A stretch of 64,000 nt of DNA from Diadema setosum (Eukaryota; Echinodermata; Echinoidea; Diadematoida; Diadematidae): positions 23,994,603 to 24,058,602 of the forward strand of contig CM067067.1 in the NCBI GenBank assembly GCA_033980235.1. Direction: 5' to 3'. Positions 42,233 to 56,913 of this stretch are shown here, piece by piece. Under the pieces are notes generated by a model. The model did not search any database. It saw nothing but the letters and a program-made list of their open reading frames with translations, and was not told where the DNA came from. Every line of letters begins with the position of its first letter. Within the stretch, counting starts at the first letter, position 1. A program made the translations under genes and the position numbers.

Positions 42233-45200
42233 AGCATCTTCATCGATCCTTTGTTTCTTGAAATTTTAGTTTTCAAGAACATGCACAAACTAATTTCATC
42301 AAATATGAAAATCATCACAATATGATTGCAACTAATTGACGAATTGCCCTACATCGACGTAAATGAGCACTAAATTGATAAGTGTTTTAGTGGCAGCCAT
42401 GATAAAATCATGGGCGTACATACTCGAGCAGGATTCGAACCTACGACCTCCTGATCTCCGGACAGGCGTCATCTCCACTAGACCACCGAGCTTGCGCCCG
42501 ATATAGCAAGTGTTGGTTCTAATCCTTGTAGCATACAACAGGTACTGCGTAGTTATTCAAATTCGTGAAATTCTTCCGTCGGGATGTTTTCATTGCAACT
42601 GATTGATGAATTGCCCTACATTGGCGTAAATAAGCACTGAATTGATCAGTGTTTTAGTGGCAGCCATGATAAAATCATGGGCGTACATACTCGAGCAGGA
42701 TTCGAACCTACGACCTCCTGATCTCCGGACAGGCGTCATCTCCACTAGACCACCGAGCTTGCGCCCGATATAGCAAGTGTTGGTTCTAATCCTTGTAGCA
42801 TACAACAGGTACTGCGTAGTTATTCAAATTCGTGAAATTCTTCCGTCGGGATGTTTTCATTGCAACTGATTGATGAATTGCCCTACATTGGCGTAAATAA
42901 GCACTGAATTGATCAGTGTTTTAGTGGCAGCCATGATAAAATCATGGGCGTACATACTCGAGCAGGATTCGAACCTACGACCTCCTGATCTCCGGACAGG
43001 CGTCATCTCCACTAGACCACCGAGCTTGCGCCCGATATAGCAAGTGTTGGTTCTAATCCTTGTAGCATACAACAGGTACTGCGTAGTTATTCAAATTCGT
43101 GAAATTCTTCCGTCGGGATGTTTTCATTGCAACTGATTGATGAATTGCCCTACATTGGCGTAAATAAGCACTGAATTGATCAGTGTTTTAGTGGCAGCCA
43201 TGATAAAATCATGGGCGTACATACTCGAGCAGGATTCGAACCTACGACCTCCTGATCTCCGGACAGGCGTCATCTCCACTAGACCACCGAGCTTGCGCCC
43301 GATATAGCAAGTGTTGGTTCTAATCCTTGTAGCATACAACAGGTACTGCGTAGTTATTCAAATTCGTGAAATTCTTCCGTCGGGATGTTTTCATTGCAAC
43401 TGATTGATGAATTGCCCTACATTGGCGTAAATAAGCACTGAATTGATCAGCAGATCAGTGTTGTTTTTTTTTTTTTAATCATGGGTGCTATATACTAAAA
43501 CACTGATCAATTCATCGTTTATTTACGTCGATGTAGGGCAATTCGTCAATCGGTTACAATGAAAACATCTCGACGGAAGAATTTCATGAATTTGAATTAC
43601 CTTTATGATTGATTGCTTGTGTCTAATCCATGAATACATACATGTGTATGATTATATGCATACATACAATCAAATTTACCACATAACACCCAGCATCGTA
43701 CAGCATTCGCTCATCCCCCCTGTGAGCATGCGCACTCACACACGCACGCACACGTTCCAATAAAACGTGTTTTTTAGTAATCGGGTAATCATCGAAAAGA
43801 CGCGACGGGCCAGTAGCCATGACGTCATCATCGAAAAGCCATTGATCTCCGCTACAAGGTGACTTAGAGTAATAACCCTAGGACATTGAAATTTTACTGC
43901 AAGCATCGTAAAACTTGACAAAGAGCGTACATTTTCAGTTGCCACCAACGGTTCAATTTGAGAATGGGAACCATCAAAAGAATCAAAATATTTTCATACT
44001 CTGTCTACTAGAAGAAATCCTCGCAGGTCTTCATGCTTAAAGGTACTGTTTACCATTGATATCACACTTGATGCATATGTGTAGGTCAGTTGTATCACAG
44101 AACATCCTATCATGTGAAAATTTTGCAATAAAGCCTGAGACATAAGGAGATATCGCTATTTTTCTCAATAAACCATAATTGTAGACGGTTTAGTCTGGAA
44201 ACATTTTTATCATTTCCAACTGAAACATAACAATATTTTCCAACTGAAACATAACCTTGTATTTTTTTTTGCGTATACATGCATATATATGTAACTTTAT
44301 TATTGTATCATTTGATATCATTTGCAAGATGAATGTATACGATTGTGATATGATTCCTAATTTATACTGTGTTATGTTCTGTTGGAAAAAGGAGAAGAAT
44401 GTAATAAAATGAAATTATAACTATTGTTCACATTTTGTATTTTAAGAATAACTTCACATTGATTATACTGATTCAAATTAATTTTACACTGGATGTTTCT
44501 ATCTCTACTACACCTTCCGAGCTATTTTGAAGCACTAAAGTTGGTTTTTTGTTTCATCTGCCAATGGTAAATAATGCCTTTAATATAAAGTGTCAGAATT
44601 ATGCTGGCGAAATAGACAAGGACAAGAAAAAAAAAAGAATACTTAAAAAGTAAGGGGAAAGCTACCCGCAGTTTGACGCCACTGTGTTTTGTGACTGGAT
44701 CGGCACATAACTCTTCAAAACATCACTTCTCATTTCTTTGCCTGCTTAATTTTGTTACACAATGAAGTTTAATCAGTCTGTCGTGATTTAAGCTCTATTT
44801 CCGAACTACAATGTAACAAACAATACATTATCTCACAGCCGTTTATTTTCAGTCAGCACTTTATCATTATGATATGCCAATCCGCATTAACTTTGTAGTT
44901 GTGGAACCTCAGACTTCTTTTAATTCTTCTTTGTCATCTTATCTCGTCTCTCCATATCTTTTTCTTTTCACGTTCATGATTTACGCAATTGAAAACGCTG
45001 TGATTTGATTGTAATCTCTTAACGCTAGGGTTTCCGCACGTGCTATCATGTTGCATGCACGCTTCTGTAAAAAGATTAATTTATTCCATTCTGCAAAACT
45101 TACCGGCTCCAATATAATTTTGGCGACAGTTTTTTGTTCTAAAACTGGTGACGATTTCATTAAAAAACACTCTAGAATTGAGTCTGGGACCGATCCACCA

Positions 45201-48200
45201 CATAGCTTTTTTGTTACACACACAAAACACACCTCTGTGCACAGACACGTACGTTTACATAACACACACACACTCACATACCTACACACACGCGCGCGCA
45301 CACACACACGAAGACACAGACACACACACCCACACACATACACACACACACACACACACCCACACACACACATATTTTCCCGGAATAGACAGGTTATTAT
45401 ATATTCTATAGTCGTATGGCAATCCGGCTGGACTAACAGTTATGACGTCATCATTGACCGGGCTAATACGTTTGGCTATGATTTGATTTAGCGGGATATG
45501 GGGGCTGCTTAGCCCCGCAAGCGATCAATCTTTGAAACCACGGCCACGACGCCTCCTAATTTCGTGGCGCCCTTAACGAGGGTTTGGTAATTTCATTGGC
45601 TTTTTTTTTTTTCAATGAAGCTATCTTTTAGTAGTTTCAGCCGTCCCTCACCGCTATATCGCTGTGAATAATTCAAAAGGAAATAAAACCGGCAGAGCAA
45701 TATATATTGGAATTAATAAGATAGAACAAAAATACTACGACAAACACATCATTACATCGTCTATGTATCATCTTTCTCTTTTGGTCCTTTTAACTTGTCC
45801 TTTGTTTATTTTTTTTTTTCAAACGAACTATTCATAACAGATTGTGTTAAGAAAGATGCATGCTGATCGAGTTTGTCCTATTATACATGTTACATGGAAA
45901 ACATATCAGTATTTCCCAGTCTTCGTTTAACACCTCATTAATTTTATTCATAAGAAGTGTCTTAATTTCATATCATTGATAAAAACAACATAACCACCAT
46001 GATAACGCACTGGTGGTGATGACATCATGGTGCTACAAAAACTAGATCGTCATTGAAAGTTGAGACAAATCACATTAAATGATGACTAAAAGAAATAACC
46101 TTGTCGACCATTCATAATGTTTCTGAATTGTGATTTGGGACATTTCTGTTTTAACGATTGAATTGATAAAATGTAAATTCATTCTTCGCTGTTGTTATGC
46201 AAAGTTGGATTCATTGCTCAGCGAATGAGTTCTGTGAAGGCTTTTGTTACAGATTATGAAATCTGTTCGCAAGGTCGTACAAGCATTAAAATTCTATCGT
46301 CAATGAGCAAGTGTTATTGAAACATTGCAAATGACCTTAAAATATTCATTCTGACTGCGCGCACGCAGACATACACACACACACATACACTCACTCTCAA
46401 ATATAACATACAAAGTGTATGTGAAGTATGTGTGATGTATAAACACACGCTCACTCGCAAATGTAATATACAGATTTTTATACTAAAGTGTTGCTTGTAT
46501 GTGAAGTATCTTTCCCAACGGTAACATACAATGATAGCCCTCAGAAGTATAGAGGATATTGACGCCATTGACAAACAAGTGATAGATGACGATGTGATGC
46601 AATAGAAAATAGTAGCCTAGCTGTTTTTGTTGTCGTCATTTTCCATTGAAGGACAGAGTATACACTGGTATATGGCTGATTTATGTCACTGGTATTATGT
46701 TTCTTCACCCGTCATGGAAATGACAGCTTCCAAGAACGTCGGTGAATATATCCATTAATGTTGTAGGTGTTCACGTATTCATGAAGATCAGAAATCCATT
46801 CCAGGAAATCGATTACTACATAAATTTGCTGAACACAATAGTTACCAACATAGAGAAAAGGTTGGCACTGGAATTGGCTAGGTTCATGGTCTACTGAAGC
46901 TACTGTGTTATAGATAGCGTGGAGGAGACATTGAAACAGTAGATATTTGTACCTGAGTGCTTAAAAACATGTGTAAAACGAATGTCTTGAACGCGCGTAT
47001 CCGAAGTCAAGTACAGTATATTAACGTGAAATTGTCATGGTTCCCCTGGCTTTTTTTTTTCTACCCTTGTCTGCAAAAGACATAATAAACAGTTACGCAT
47101 AACGTGCCCCACATTTGAATGTAGCCTAATACCTTGTTATGGTTACCCAAATCTCCCTCAAATATCCACCCCAATTATTATCATGCCAACAAACCGTGCG
47201 ATAACCTCTCTCTCGGAGGGGGTGCTGAGGGGCTGAAGAGCATGATGACATATTCTTATGTCTCTTACCTCGCTATTTTGTTCATTGGGATGGATGTCCC
47301 GGAATCCTGAATTTATTACTGTTCAATTCTCGTAGTTTTGGTTGCGTGTCTACACATAATCAGATTATCTCGGGGGTAACATGTGACACATCCGCTTCTT
47401 AATGTAGGCGGTCAGGTCTAAACTTCTCCCCGCCAACGCACGGGCACGGCTCGGCTACCAAAACTCGTCACTTTGCATCCTCCAGTACGATCCATCAACC
47501 GGTATCCCGCTCCTCCAATCAGAGCTGCGAAGCAGAGCTTTCCGTTTTGTTGCATTAAGATTTTATTTGTGGTGGTGGTGGTGGGGTGGGGGGGGGGGGA
47601 GGGAGAGGGGAGATGTTTCCTTTGCTTTCCTCTGGAATTTGGCGGACTTAGATTCAGATCTCGACGGACGGTATCGATCGCCACCTGGTTGCCTTATCCA
47701 AACGAATCCCAGAACAAGCTGGCAAGCTGAATATTCGAAGATCGGTAATTCCAGCCGCGGGTTGATCGATCCACTCTGTTTACGACTGCCACTGCTACGC
47801 GTCTCGCCGTATATTCAAACCATTAACTACGGCTTTTCTTTCCTACTCCATTCTAGGCGGTAAATCATCTGCTGCTTACTTTTCTTCTTCTTCTTCTTCT
47901 TCTTCTTCTTCTTCTTCTTCTTCTTCTTCTTTTTCTTCTCCTTCTCCTTCTCCTTCGTCTTCTCTTTTTTCTTTTCTCTCTTTCTGACTCCCTGTCTATT
48001 CATATTTTCTGTTTGCCTATCAGTATGTGCATTGAGTATGCACAAGGTATGTATACAGATTATATTTGTTGTTTTTTCCCCTCGGTTTCAGTTTTTAATC
48101 TTCCACAAACTCCTTAATTCATTTTTTTTTTCACTTGACCAAATGTGAATCCATAACCACAGAGTCATCTAAAGTTTTAGAATTTTAATTTTTAAAATAT

Positions 48201-51200
48201 TTTTTCATTATCTTCTTGCCTAAAGATTTTTTTTAAATACATAAATAAGTTCTTTATATACTCCCTTTTGTCCAATTCTTGGCTGTGTCAGTCATACTGC
48301 TATTTATCTTCTTCCCTTATTTCTATCCCTAAAAATACCTCCCCCTCCTCCTCGCACACACAAACTCTCTCTCCCGCTCTATCGCTATCTCTCTCTTCCC
48401 CTTTCTTCTTACATCTGTCAATTTGCCTCTGTATATATTTGAATCTTTGCCTCCTATATTTTTTTTTCTACCTTCGACCTCTATTTCCCTTGACATGTCC
48501 CAATTCTTGTCTTTCGTTGGTCAATACAAATGTGTTCCCTACCAGGCTAAAATCAAGTTGTTTAACATTCATACTGACATGTGTATTCAGGTTTGGGGGA
48601 TTCTTCTTCCCGGCGGATATTTCTCTTCAAATCGGCAACTTCTGCAATTTCGTGAGCGTCAATAGAAAGAATGCATGTGTGTGAGCAAGTGTAGCACTCT
48701 AGTCTGATAGTAGTTGCCGGGAATCTTAACCCTTCAAGCCCTTGTCCTTGCCTGTTAACACCTGGCTGGTCTCGTTCAATGCCTATGAAGATCTCTTCAA
48801 AGGTATCACATAGTTTCAACACGTTTTAAGAAACTTTTGAATAATAATGCTCTAAAATAGACACATGCATAAGAAAAGACTAAAAGTGAAATGAAGCTAC
48901 GATAACATGATTATAGTTGGGTGACGACTAAAATGCCAAAAATTTGCAACAAGCATATAATAGTGGATGGAGTGAATGCATGCAGCAATATTAGCTGAAC
49001 ACATCAGCGAGGTTTGAGGAAAATCGGATAATCGTTTCAAAAGTTATAAACTTTTAGATTTTCCGTGCAGCCATAATTACTGATTGAATAACCTACTAAC
49101 TGTACGTGAGGCACTTCTGTACAAAGACATAAACAGATTTTCACAAAATTTAATTCTTTTTTAATAAAAAAAAAGCAATTGTCGCTGACATAATTATGGG
49201 AAATATTCCCCCTGCTTTTTGAAAGAATTAAGACTAAGAATTAAGACAAATATGTCTAAATAATATAAGGTCAAAAAAAGATGATTTCCACAAAGGCTGA
49301 TGTACATCGTTCTAAGCTATAAGTTTCTAGTAAACATGCAAAGATTTACAATGTATATAATAATATTCTTTAAAACTGGTGGCTCATGGTATCTGTTTGA
49401 AGGTTTAAAGTAGGATTGTTTTAAACAGGAGTGTAAATAGTCAAGAATGTGAAAGACAGTGTTCGTACAATATATCAACAATCGTAATCAGCTGTAATGG
49501 TAACGCGAAAACATACTGACACATCACACCCGTTGTGTACTTATTAATTTGACTTTCACAACCATTGATATTGGACTCCTTTTGACAAATTGTCACCACA
49601 ATTAATATTGGCCTACATGTCTTTCCCTTGTTGTTGGCAAACACGAAAAATGACTGAAGCATGCAAGCATACAAATCAAAATGACATGCTGAAAATAATA
49701 TATGCATAAAGGGAATATTGCACACGTTTTTGTTTTTGTTTTGTTTGTTTGTTTTACTTCCAGCTGAGACTCAAGATGGCTGGATAGCCCATACTCAGCT
49801 GCAATAGCTGGTCTTCTATGAATTCGTAAACATCGTTATGAGACGTGCGCGTTTCATCGCGTCCATCAATTTGTCACTCTATATTCAAAAATATTATATA
49901 AGCCCTAACGCCAGAAATTCGTGGATCAAAAATCTCATTAATTTTCACTCAAGCGGAGATTATCCCTCTTATACTCCAGCTCTAAGACTCTTTCGCGATC
50001 ATTACGGCTGAGACGGAAAAACACTTCATCACTAAAAAGTGAACTTTAGAACGCAGTCGAAGCGGGATACAGCTTTGGAATGTAATTCAATGCAAAATTG
50101 TATTTTAGAGGACGATTATTATCGGAATGGCTAATATTATGCAATTCAGACATTTTTCTTTCTTCGGGTTCTGGATCAAGAGATCATTCTGTAATGATAG
50201 AATCATGCTGGAGACAACGTGCTCTCAAAACGATTTTTTTTGCATATTTTTTTTTTTCAAGAATGGAAACATAATTGGCTGTTCTTGGAAAAAGTTTGTT
50301 CGTTCTTGCGTTGTGCGCATTCTCCGTTACACAATATCACGTTTCCCTCTTATTGCGAAACTATTTCAGCACTTTGATGCGTAAAAGTAGAGTAGACTAT
50401 TGTTTATATTTCACCCTCTGGCCTGTTCCGTAACATCACGACTAGCCCCGAACACACTGCTTAACCTCGGGTTGGATCCTTAAAGGATTGTTCAGCTTTG
50501 CTACCTTTGCTGCACAAAGGCTACAGCTCAATGAATGACAACTTTAAAATCATACTATAAAAATAACAGATCTGAAAAATATGCTGTCACTCTCAACATA
50601 TCTATGAAAAAAAGTCCCAATACTAATAAATTGTTTCCTAAATCATAATTTTTTTTAAGAAAGTCGTGCCCAGTTACCATGCACTCGGTAGATCTTTGCG
50701 AAAAATCAGATAAATCAACATGGTTCAAGTAAAGAACAGAAGAACACGCAGATAAAGTCACACAGAATACACAGATAAAGCAAGGGATGAAAAGTTGGGG
50801 TTTTTTAAACTAGAGCATTATAGGGCGATTTTTCATTAAAAATGCAACATAAAAACGGACAATTCGTTTGACAAAAGTTGCAACAATATTCCAGTTATTC
50901 ACAATGATGCAATATTCGATAGGGCTTTGTCGTTACAGAAGCAGGAATGAAAGTAAATGCAGGCATAATACTGTTATCATTTACACCACCATTGCATTGG
51001 TCCTTATTATCGTCACCATTGCCAGTGTGAAGAATGAAATCTTATCAGCAGTTTTATCATCATTATCATTGACAAAACTGCTCTTATATCAAAAATATCA
51101 ACCTTATTGTGACCATCGAGCAAGATCAATTCATATGAAACACACTTACAGATAAAGCTGAATATTAAAGACTGGGCACAAATCAATGTACTGGTGGCGT

Positions 51201-51479
51201 CACATAGATCACACTGATTTCAAGAAGACGTACATTTAGTGGACCGCTTTAGCGAATAAGGTTAAGGATCAGCAGAGGGAAGGTTTGTTTGTTTGTTTGT
51301 TTGTTTGTTTATTTTGTTTGTTTGTTTGTTTGTTTGATTGTTGTTGTTGTTTTTTGTTTTTGAAAAAACAAGACAAAGGTTACCAAGCTTTGCAGGTACA
51401 CGGACATCCTTACGTCTTTGCATCTAAGGGAGGGCGTCAATTTTATTCGCACTTCTTTCGAAGGCAAGGATAAGTCGCA

Positions 51480-51531
<52 letters not shown>

Positions 51532-53619
51532 AAGCATGTCATGTCACACCACATAGGCCACTGTTATTAAAACAGGCGCCAAAACTGGTAACATGTGCGG
51601 TGATTCGCACCTCCTGATTGAATTGAGGCCCTTCTGAGGTAGGTAGGAGGCGGGCTGGACGACGGGGTGTTCGAGGGGTGATGGGCCGCCACCCACCAGT
51701 GGCCGGAAACGTATGTTTTGCCAGAGCAGTGATGTTGGTAGGAGTAAATATGCAAATTAGATCAGGTGATAATGTGAGTCCTTCAATATAAGAACTTTCG
51801 TTTTCAGCATGTCATGAATTCCTGAACAAAAATGTCAGTCACATCAATTTGTAATAAGTCACCAGTGATGATTGTGATTGTTTAATTGAAAATTTGCACA
51901 CAATCAATTCAGTACCATGTTTGTGACAAGTGTTGAAAAAAAAAATCCTTTGGGAGTAACGCACATGGCAACAATTTTGTATGTTTACATATTATGATAA
52001 ACACACAACAGGTATAACTGATATTGCCTTCATTGCGAAACCGTTTAAAACCAGAAAGCATTTAGCCTATCTCACTAGACGCGTTTTGACACTCTCACAG
52101 CAAAACATAACGGATGGAATAGTTTGTGTTCGACATCACTTTGATAGATATGTTTCAGTTAATTTTCATATTTTCAAGAAAATGTCACACAACATGAAAG
52201 TATACAAATAAAAAATATAAAGTGCAAATCAAGTGAAACATTTACCTGAATGTACGACGGTCTTGGTATAGAAATAAACTTTACCTATAGGTCTGTTTAC
52301 AGTAATATAAGAATACATTCTTGCAAAGTATTAGTATAGGGGCCGGTGTACAAGTGTATAAAAGGCGAGCTTGTTAAGTCGTCAGTTCCAAAATAAAATC
52401 AGATGTAGGGTAATCCTTTGTACAAAATAATTGAGGCAAGAACATGAAACAAATCTTAGGATATAAAAAACACCCAGACAGCTCAGGAGCCCCCATAAAA
52501 ATTTCTCCCATGAAATATCTGCACGCTAAACCAAACATAAAACCTACCCACTAACATAACGCTAACGTTAATCCTTAACCTGACATCAAACTAAACCTAT
52601 TAAAGGCATTGTTTACCATTGTGAGCAGTAATTTAAAGAATGATCGAGTCATCACATTTCATGCATTATGTGTAGGTCAGTTGTATCACAAAACATTCTA
52701 ACATATGAAAATTGTGCAATAAAGCCTGAAATACAAGGAAATATCACCATTTTTCTCACTGAACATAAATGTAGACGGGTTAGTCTAGAAATAATTTTAT
52801 TGTAACTATTGTTTACATTTTGTATATTTAACAATACTTAACAATAATCAGGATCAGAATTTTTACATTGGTTGTTCCTATGCCTGACTCACATTTTTGA
52901 ACTATTTTGAAGCACTAAGGCTGGGTCTTTATTTCATCTGCAAATGGTAAATAATGTCTATAATCCTATCACAACCCTTACACTAACTTAAAGTCCTTGG
53001 AGAAAATAAGACAGGAGAGATTGTAGCAGGAGCAAATGTCGTGTCACCAATCCAGCAGGGGCCCCTGAACCAGGCCGCGTGACCATGGTGACCGACCAGC
53101 TGCTACGATCGTCGAGTAAGATAAATGGCCTGCACAGAGCGCGACAGGACACATAGGCCCATACACTTGGTCCTGGTCAGGGACTCCGCCGGAATGCAAG
53201 GTTAAAAAAAGTACATGAAGTATGTATGCTATACATTGTGTATGTCGTAACTACTGTTCGTTTCACAGATGAAAATGTGATGCAACATTTAAGTTCATTG
53301 CGAAGTTCATTCCGATACTTGGGCCCAGTTTACATAGTTGTTTGGGGTTTGGGGTTTTTTTTTTTCGGCAAAGATTGTTCAAGAAAAGTGGAAGGTGATG
53401 AGCATCACACCGGCGAGTTGAATGATTACGAATTGTGTTATTTCTCGCAAACATTTGGGAGAAAACGTCTAGTAGTTGGTCAACTGAAAATTGAAACATG
53501 ACAATGTCAAAGTTGAAGTAAAATAAGTCAATTATTTTCAAAATTTTGCTACTAACCAAAAAACCATTCATGTGAGATTGATATCCACTATGATTTACAA
53601 TTCAGATGGCGCGTTTTTT

Positions 53620-53658
<39 letters not shown>

Positions 53659-56600
53659 TCAATTGAGAAATTTAATAGCATTTCCACAAGTAAGAATCGA
53701 ATATTCAGTTCCAAATTCAGTATCCAAATCAGTTTCAGTGAAAATAACATCTCGACGGAAGAATCGAATAGTTGAGACAAGGAGAAGTCAAAGCGGAACA
53801 TAATACAATGAAGAACTTTACTAGGAAAACAGCTTTGCAGTCTATTCAGAACATTTGCGTTTTTAGGAAGATTTTACAGACGTAGGTGACAATAGTATTT
53901 CCAAAAGAGATCACTATATTTAATTATAAGCAGCTGATAAGGGCCCTAAAATTTAGTACTAACTATCGACATGCAGCAAATCGATAGCATTATATTGACA
54001 GAAATAAGAAGCACGTCATCTATGAATTAACATAAAGCATGCATAGCTAGTTTTTCCGATGGTTACAAATACAGTAACTTGTTTTGCATGGGTCCAAGAT
54101 TGAGTGGGTACCTCCATTTTTTTTTTTCACAGAATGTATGAATATGTTTGTATGCCTTATTTTGTAATGACTATTGACATGTACATGTTATCCCTGGCTA
54201 CCTATGCACCAGTCCTTAAAATGCATGTCGAATTTATACTTTTGTACATTCTGATGAAAGAAGTGAAAATAAAACCTTTGAATTGAATTGAATTGAGCAA
54301 AAATTAGTTTTCGTTCATGATATTCTCAAGCGAAATGGAATTATGATGAGAAGAAAATTGTATCATCTGCAAAGCAAACAAAGCAAAGAATCTTTGATGA
54401 GGTCTAAAAATTGTTGATATACGTATGTCCCCCCCCCAAAAAAAAACAAAACAAAACAACAACAAACAAACAAACAAACAACAACAACAACAATAACAAC
54501 AACTACAACAGTCACCTCCGCAATGATATCTTTAAAAATAGTGAATCAATCCAAATACAGTTTCAGGGTATGAATTTCTACCTTATTATCCACGTCTTAC
54601 AGAAAATACCATCCGATTTAAGATGTTATGATTTAATATCATGTCTTTATATCATTGTTTGTACAGAGCACCGAAATAATCTGTCTGTTTTTATAACTAT
54701 GATTGTAAAACATGTGCAATTCAGCCTTTGGCTGCCAGACACGATTTTTAATAATACCTGTTCAATTCAATTCAATTTGCTTCAATGGTTAAAGAGAAAT
54801 GAGGATTTTTGTAGAGCATGTGAGGAGTCCCTTCCCTCAAAGTTCTGTCTATTGTGTTCACACATTGATATGCAGTTCCAAGAAACACCCAAGTGCTGAA
54901 ATTGGAAGAATCACATCCACGACATGCTTCACAACGATTTATATTTCTCTGTGACCACTGAGCCAAATTGAATGAGGCTTTCTGCAAGATATAGGTAAGA
55001 TGTTATATTTTAGATCCTGAAATAGTATTCAGACAGTTTAATCATACTGCAAGTTATCAGTGCAAAAATTTGATTGTATTTTTGGGGGGAATACTGTACA
55101 ATATAAATAGGAGTGGACACAACAAGAAATTTTACTATGGTAGTCATAGCCACGAATACTTACCCCCTACAAATTGTTTCTATTTGCTAGATTATCTTGA
55201 AATCATTCCAGGACGCTTCCCTGAAGTTCATAATGATTAAATTCACGAAGTAAGATATAATGGTCTATCGCGTGAAACGCCTTTGATAAGTCAAAAAAAA
55301 AAAAAACTTATAGGAAACCACTAATGAGAAACATCTATAGCATGAGCTACCTTGGTCAATAAAAGTTGGTAATGCGTGGGTGGTATTATTTTTTTTTTTC
55401 TAAATCCAAAGTGGGAATCAGTCAATATCTTTGCATTAAGATTAAGGAAAGAAAATTAAGAGCACGTTGATTTACAATTTTTTTTTCAATGTTTTTCTTT
55501 TTTTAGAATCTTTTTTTAAAAGGGAAGTAGTTACAAAGTTAGGACGATAATCATTTACAAGATCTTTTATTTTTTATTTTTTCAAATAGGAACGATTTAG
55601 GATAAAAGTGAGAAGCACATGCATTTTATACATAATATTTTTCATAAGAAAATTTGTGATTTTGTTACAACCTGAACTTTTTTTTTTCATTGCTAAATCC
55701 ATTAACAATCTTTATATTTCATCTTCGACGCCTAGTACGAAAAACAAGGATTCCATATTCATATCGCACAGAAAAATGTGAAATTCTTGTTGTGCTCCAG
55801 GGATTTTGTTGGCAAGATTGGGCGCAATGTTTTCCAAACAAAAAAAAAAGTCACGGAAAGCTTGTGCCATTTCTACTGGATCATCAAGGTGTAGTATTAT
55901 TATTGTTATTATTTTTCATTGAGTTTTATTTTGGTATTATTTATTTATTAATTCATTCATTTGGTATTTTAATGTAAAATACAAGGGAAAAAGTCATATT
56001 ATATACGTAATATAAAGAAAGTGGTGATTCAAGGTGCATGCCGCTAGTTGCCAGGAAAAGGCAAAGCTCAGTCCTGTTTTAACCCCGACAACGTCTAGAC
56101 AACGTCCGGAGAACAAAGTACCTTGCCTGGGGGGGGGGGGGGGGGGGGGGGAGAAATCTCTTGGTAGGTTTCCATAACAACCTGCCCATTCATGCGAGAA
56201 GGGTGTGGGGTTATAATCCATGCACGTGTGTCATTCTTGCGCATGCGTGTTGACTGTGTCAAAGATGTTACCCCGAGAGCGTTTAGCATAAGGGTTGTCG
56301 GGGCATAATATCGGGGCAATGCTTGGGTAATGTCTGGGTAATTACCCTTACTGGCTGGGTTAGAATTTGGCAAAAGTTACCGCGACAACGTCAGATCAAA
56401 AATCTGCAGGGGACCGGTTTAACAGGCAGGGTTTAAAAAAATGTCAGGGCGTCATCGCGGTATTTGGTTTGAGAAGCTCTGTTAAAACGGGGCTTTAATC
56501 ACCGAAGCTCGAGGCCTTCAACCCCGACCAATGTGTGCACTTAGAATCAGCTATATCAATGTAACACAACGACAAACAATATCAATGAAACACATTATAA

Positions 56601-56882
56601 TATAAAACAACACTTTAAATACAAATAAAAATAGACTTACAAATATAAGTTGCACCTTTGAAGTCTGCTTCTTTTATTTTTCAGCCAGTTCACAATTCAG
56701 AATGGCATACAATCTGCAAAAACAAGCTATTCCAGTCATAATCGCCTCCAGAATTACGGTCTTTCAAGGCCATCCTCGAGTATATGATTAGGAGCGTTGC
56801 TATGGGAATTACATTTCACCTCTTGTTTAATCAACTTCCACGTACCCTTCATATGATAATAATAATAATGATGATGATGATG

Positions 56883-56913
<31 letters not shown>

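Larger units (their letters stand above)
45380..52200. other. GAD intron 1, middle part, no gene recognised
   Basis: AT-rich intronic DNA. Apart from the GC-richer patch and microsatellites listed separately, I see no coding exon, RNA gene or intact element. Confidence 0.45.

Noticed and set aside
42421..42492. Functional tRNA gene cluster
   Set aside because: The acceptor end mismatch and imperfect anticodon stem argue against working tRNAs, despite good A and B boxes.
42332..43339. Four nearly identical ~70-codon minus-strand ORFs
   Set aside because: They are produced by the 267-bp tandem repeat and read through the tRNA-like core; there is no start context or splice evidence for a protein family.
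42324..43460. CRISPR-like array
   Set aside because: The whole 267-bp unit repeats, with no unique spacers, and the DNA is clearly eukaryotic.
47735..47860. rRNA-like fragment (GGTAATTCCAGC string)
   Set aside because: Only a short string resembles 18S rRNA; the flanks do not match, so it is taken as chance.
56060..56490. Possible MITE around a poly-G run, with GTTTTAAC-type ends
   Set aside because: The inverted ends match over only about 10 bp and no target duplication was found, so I could not support it.
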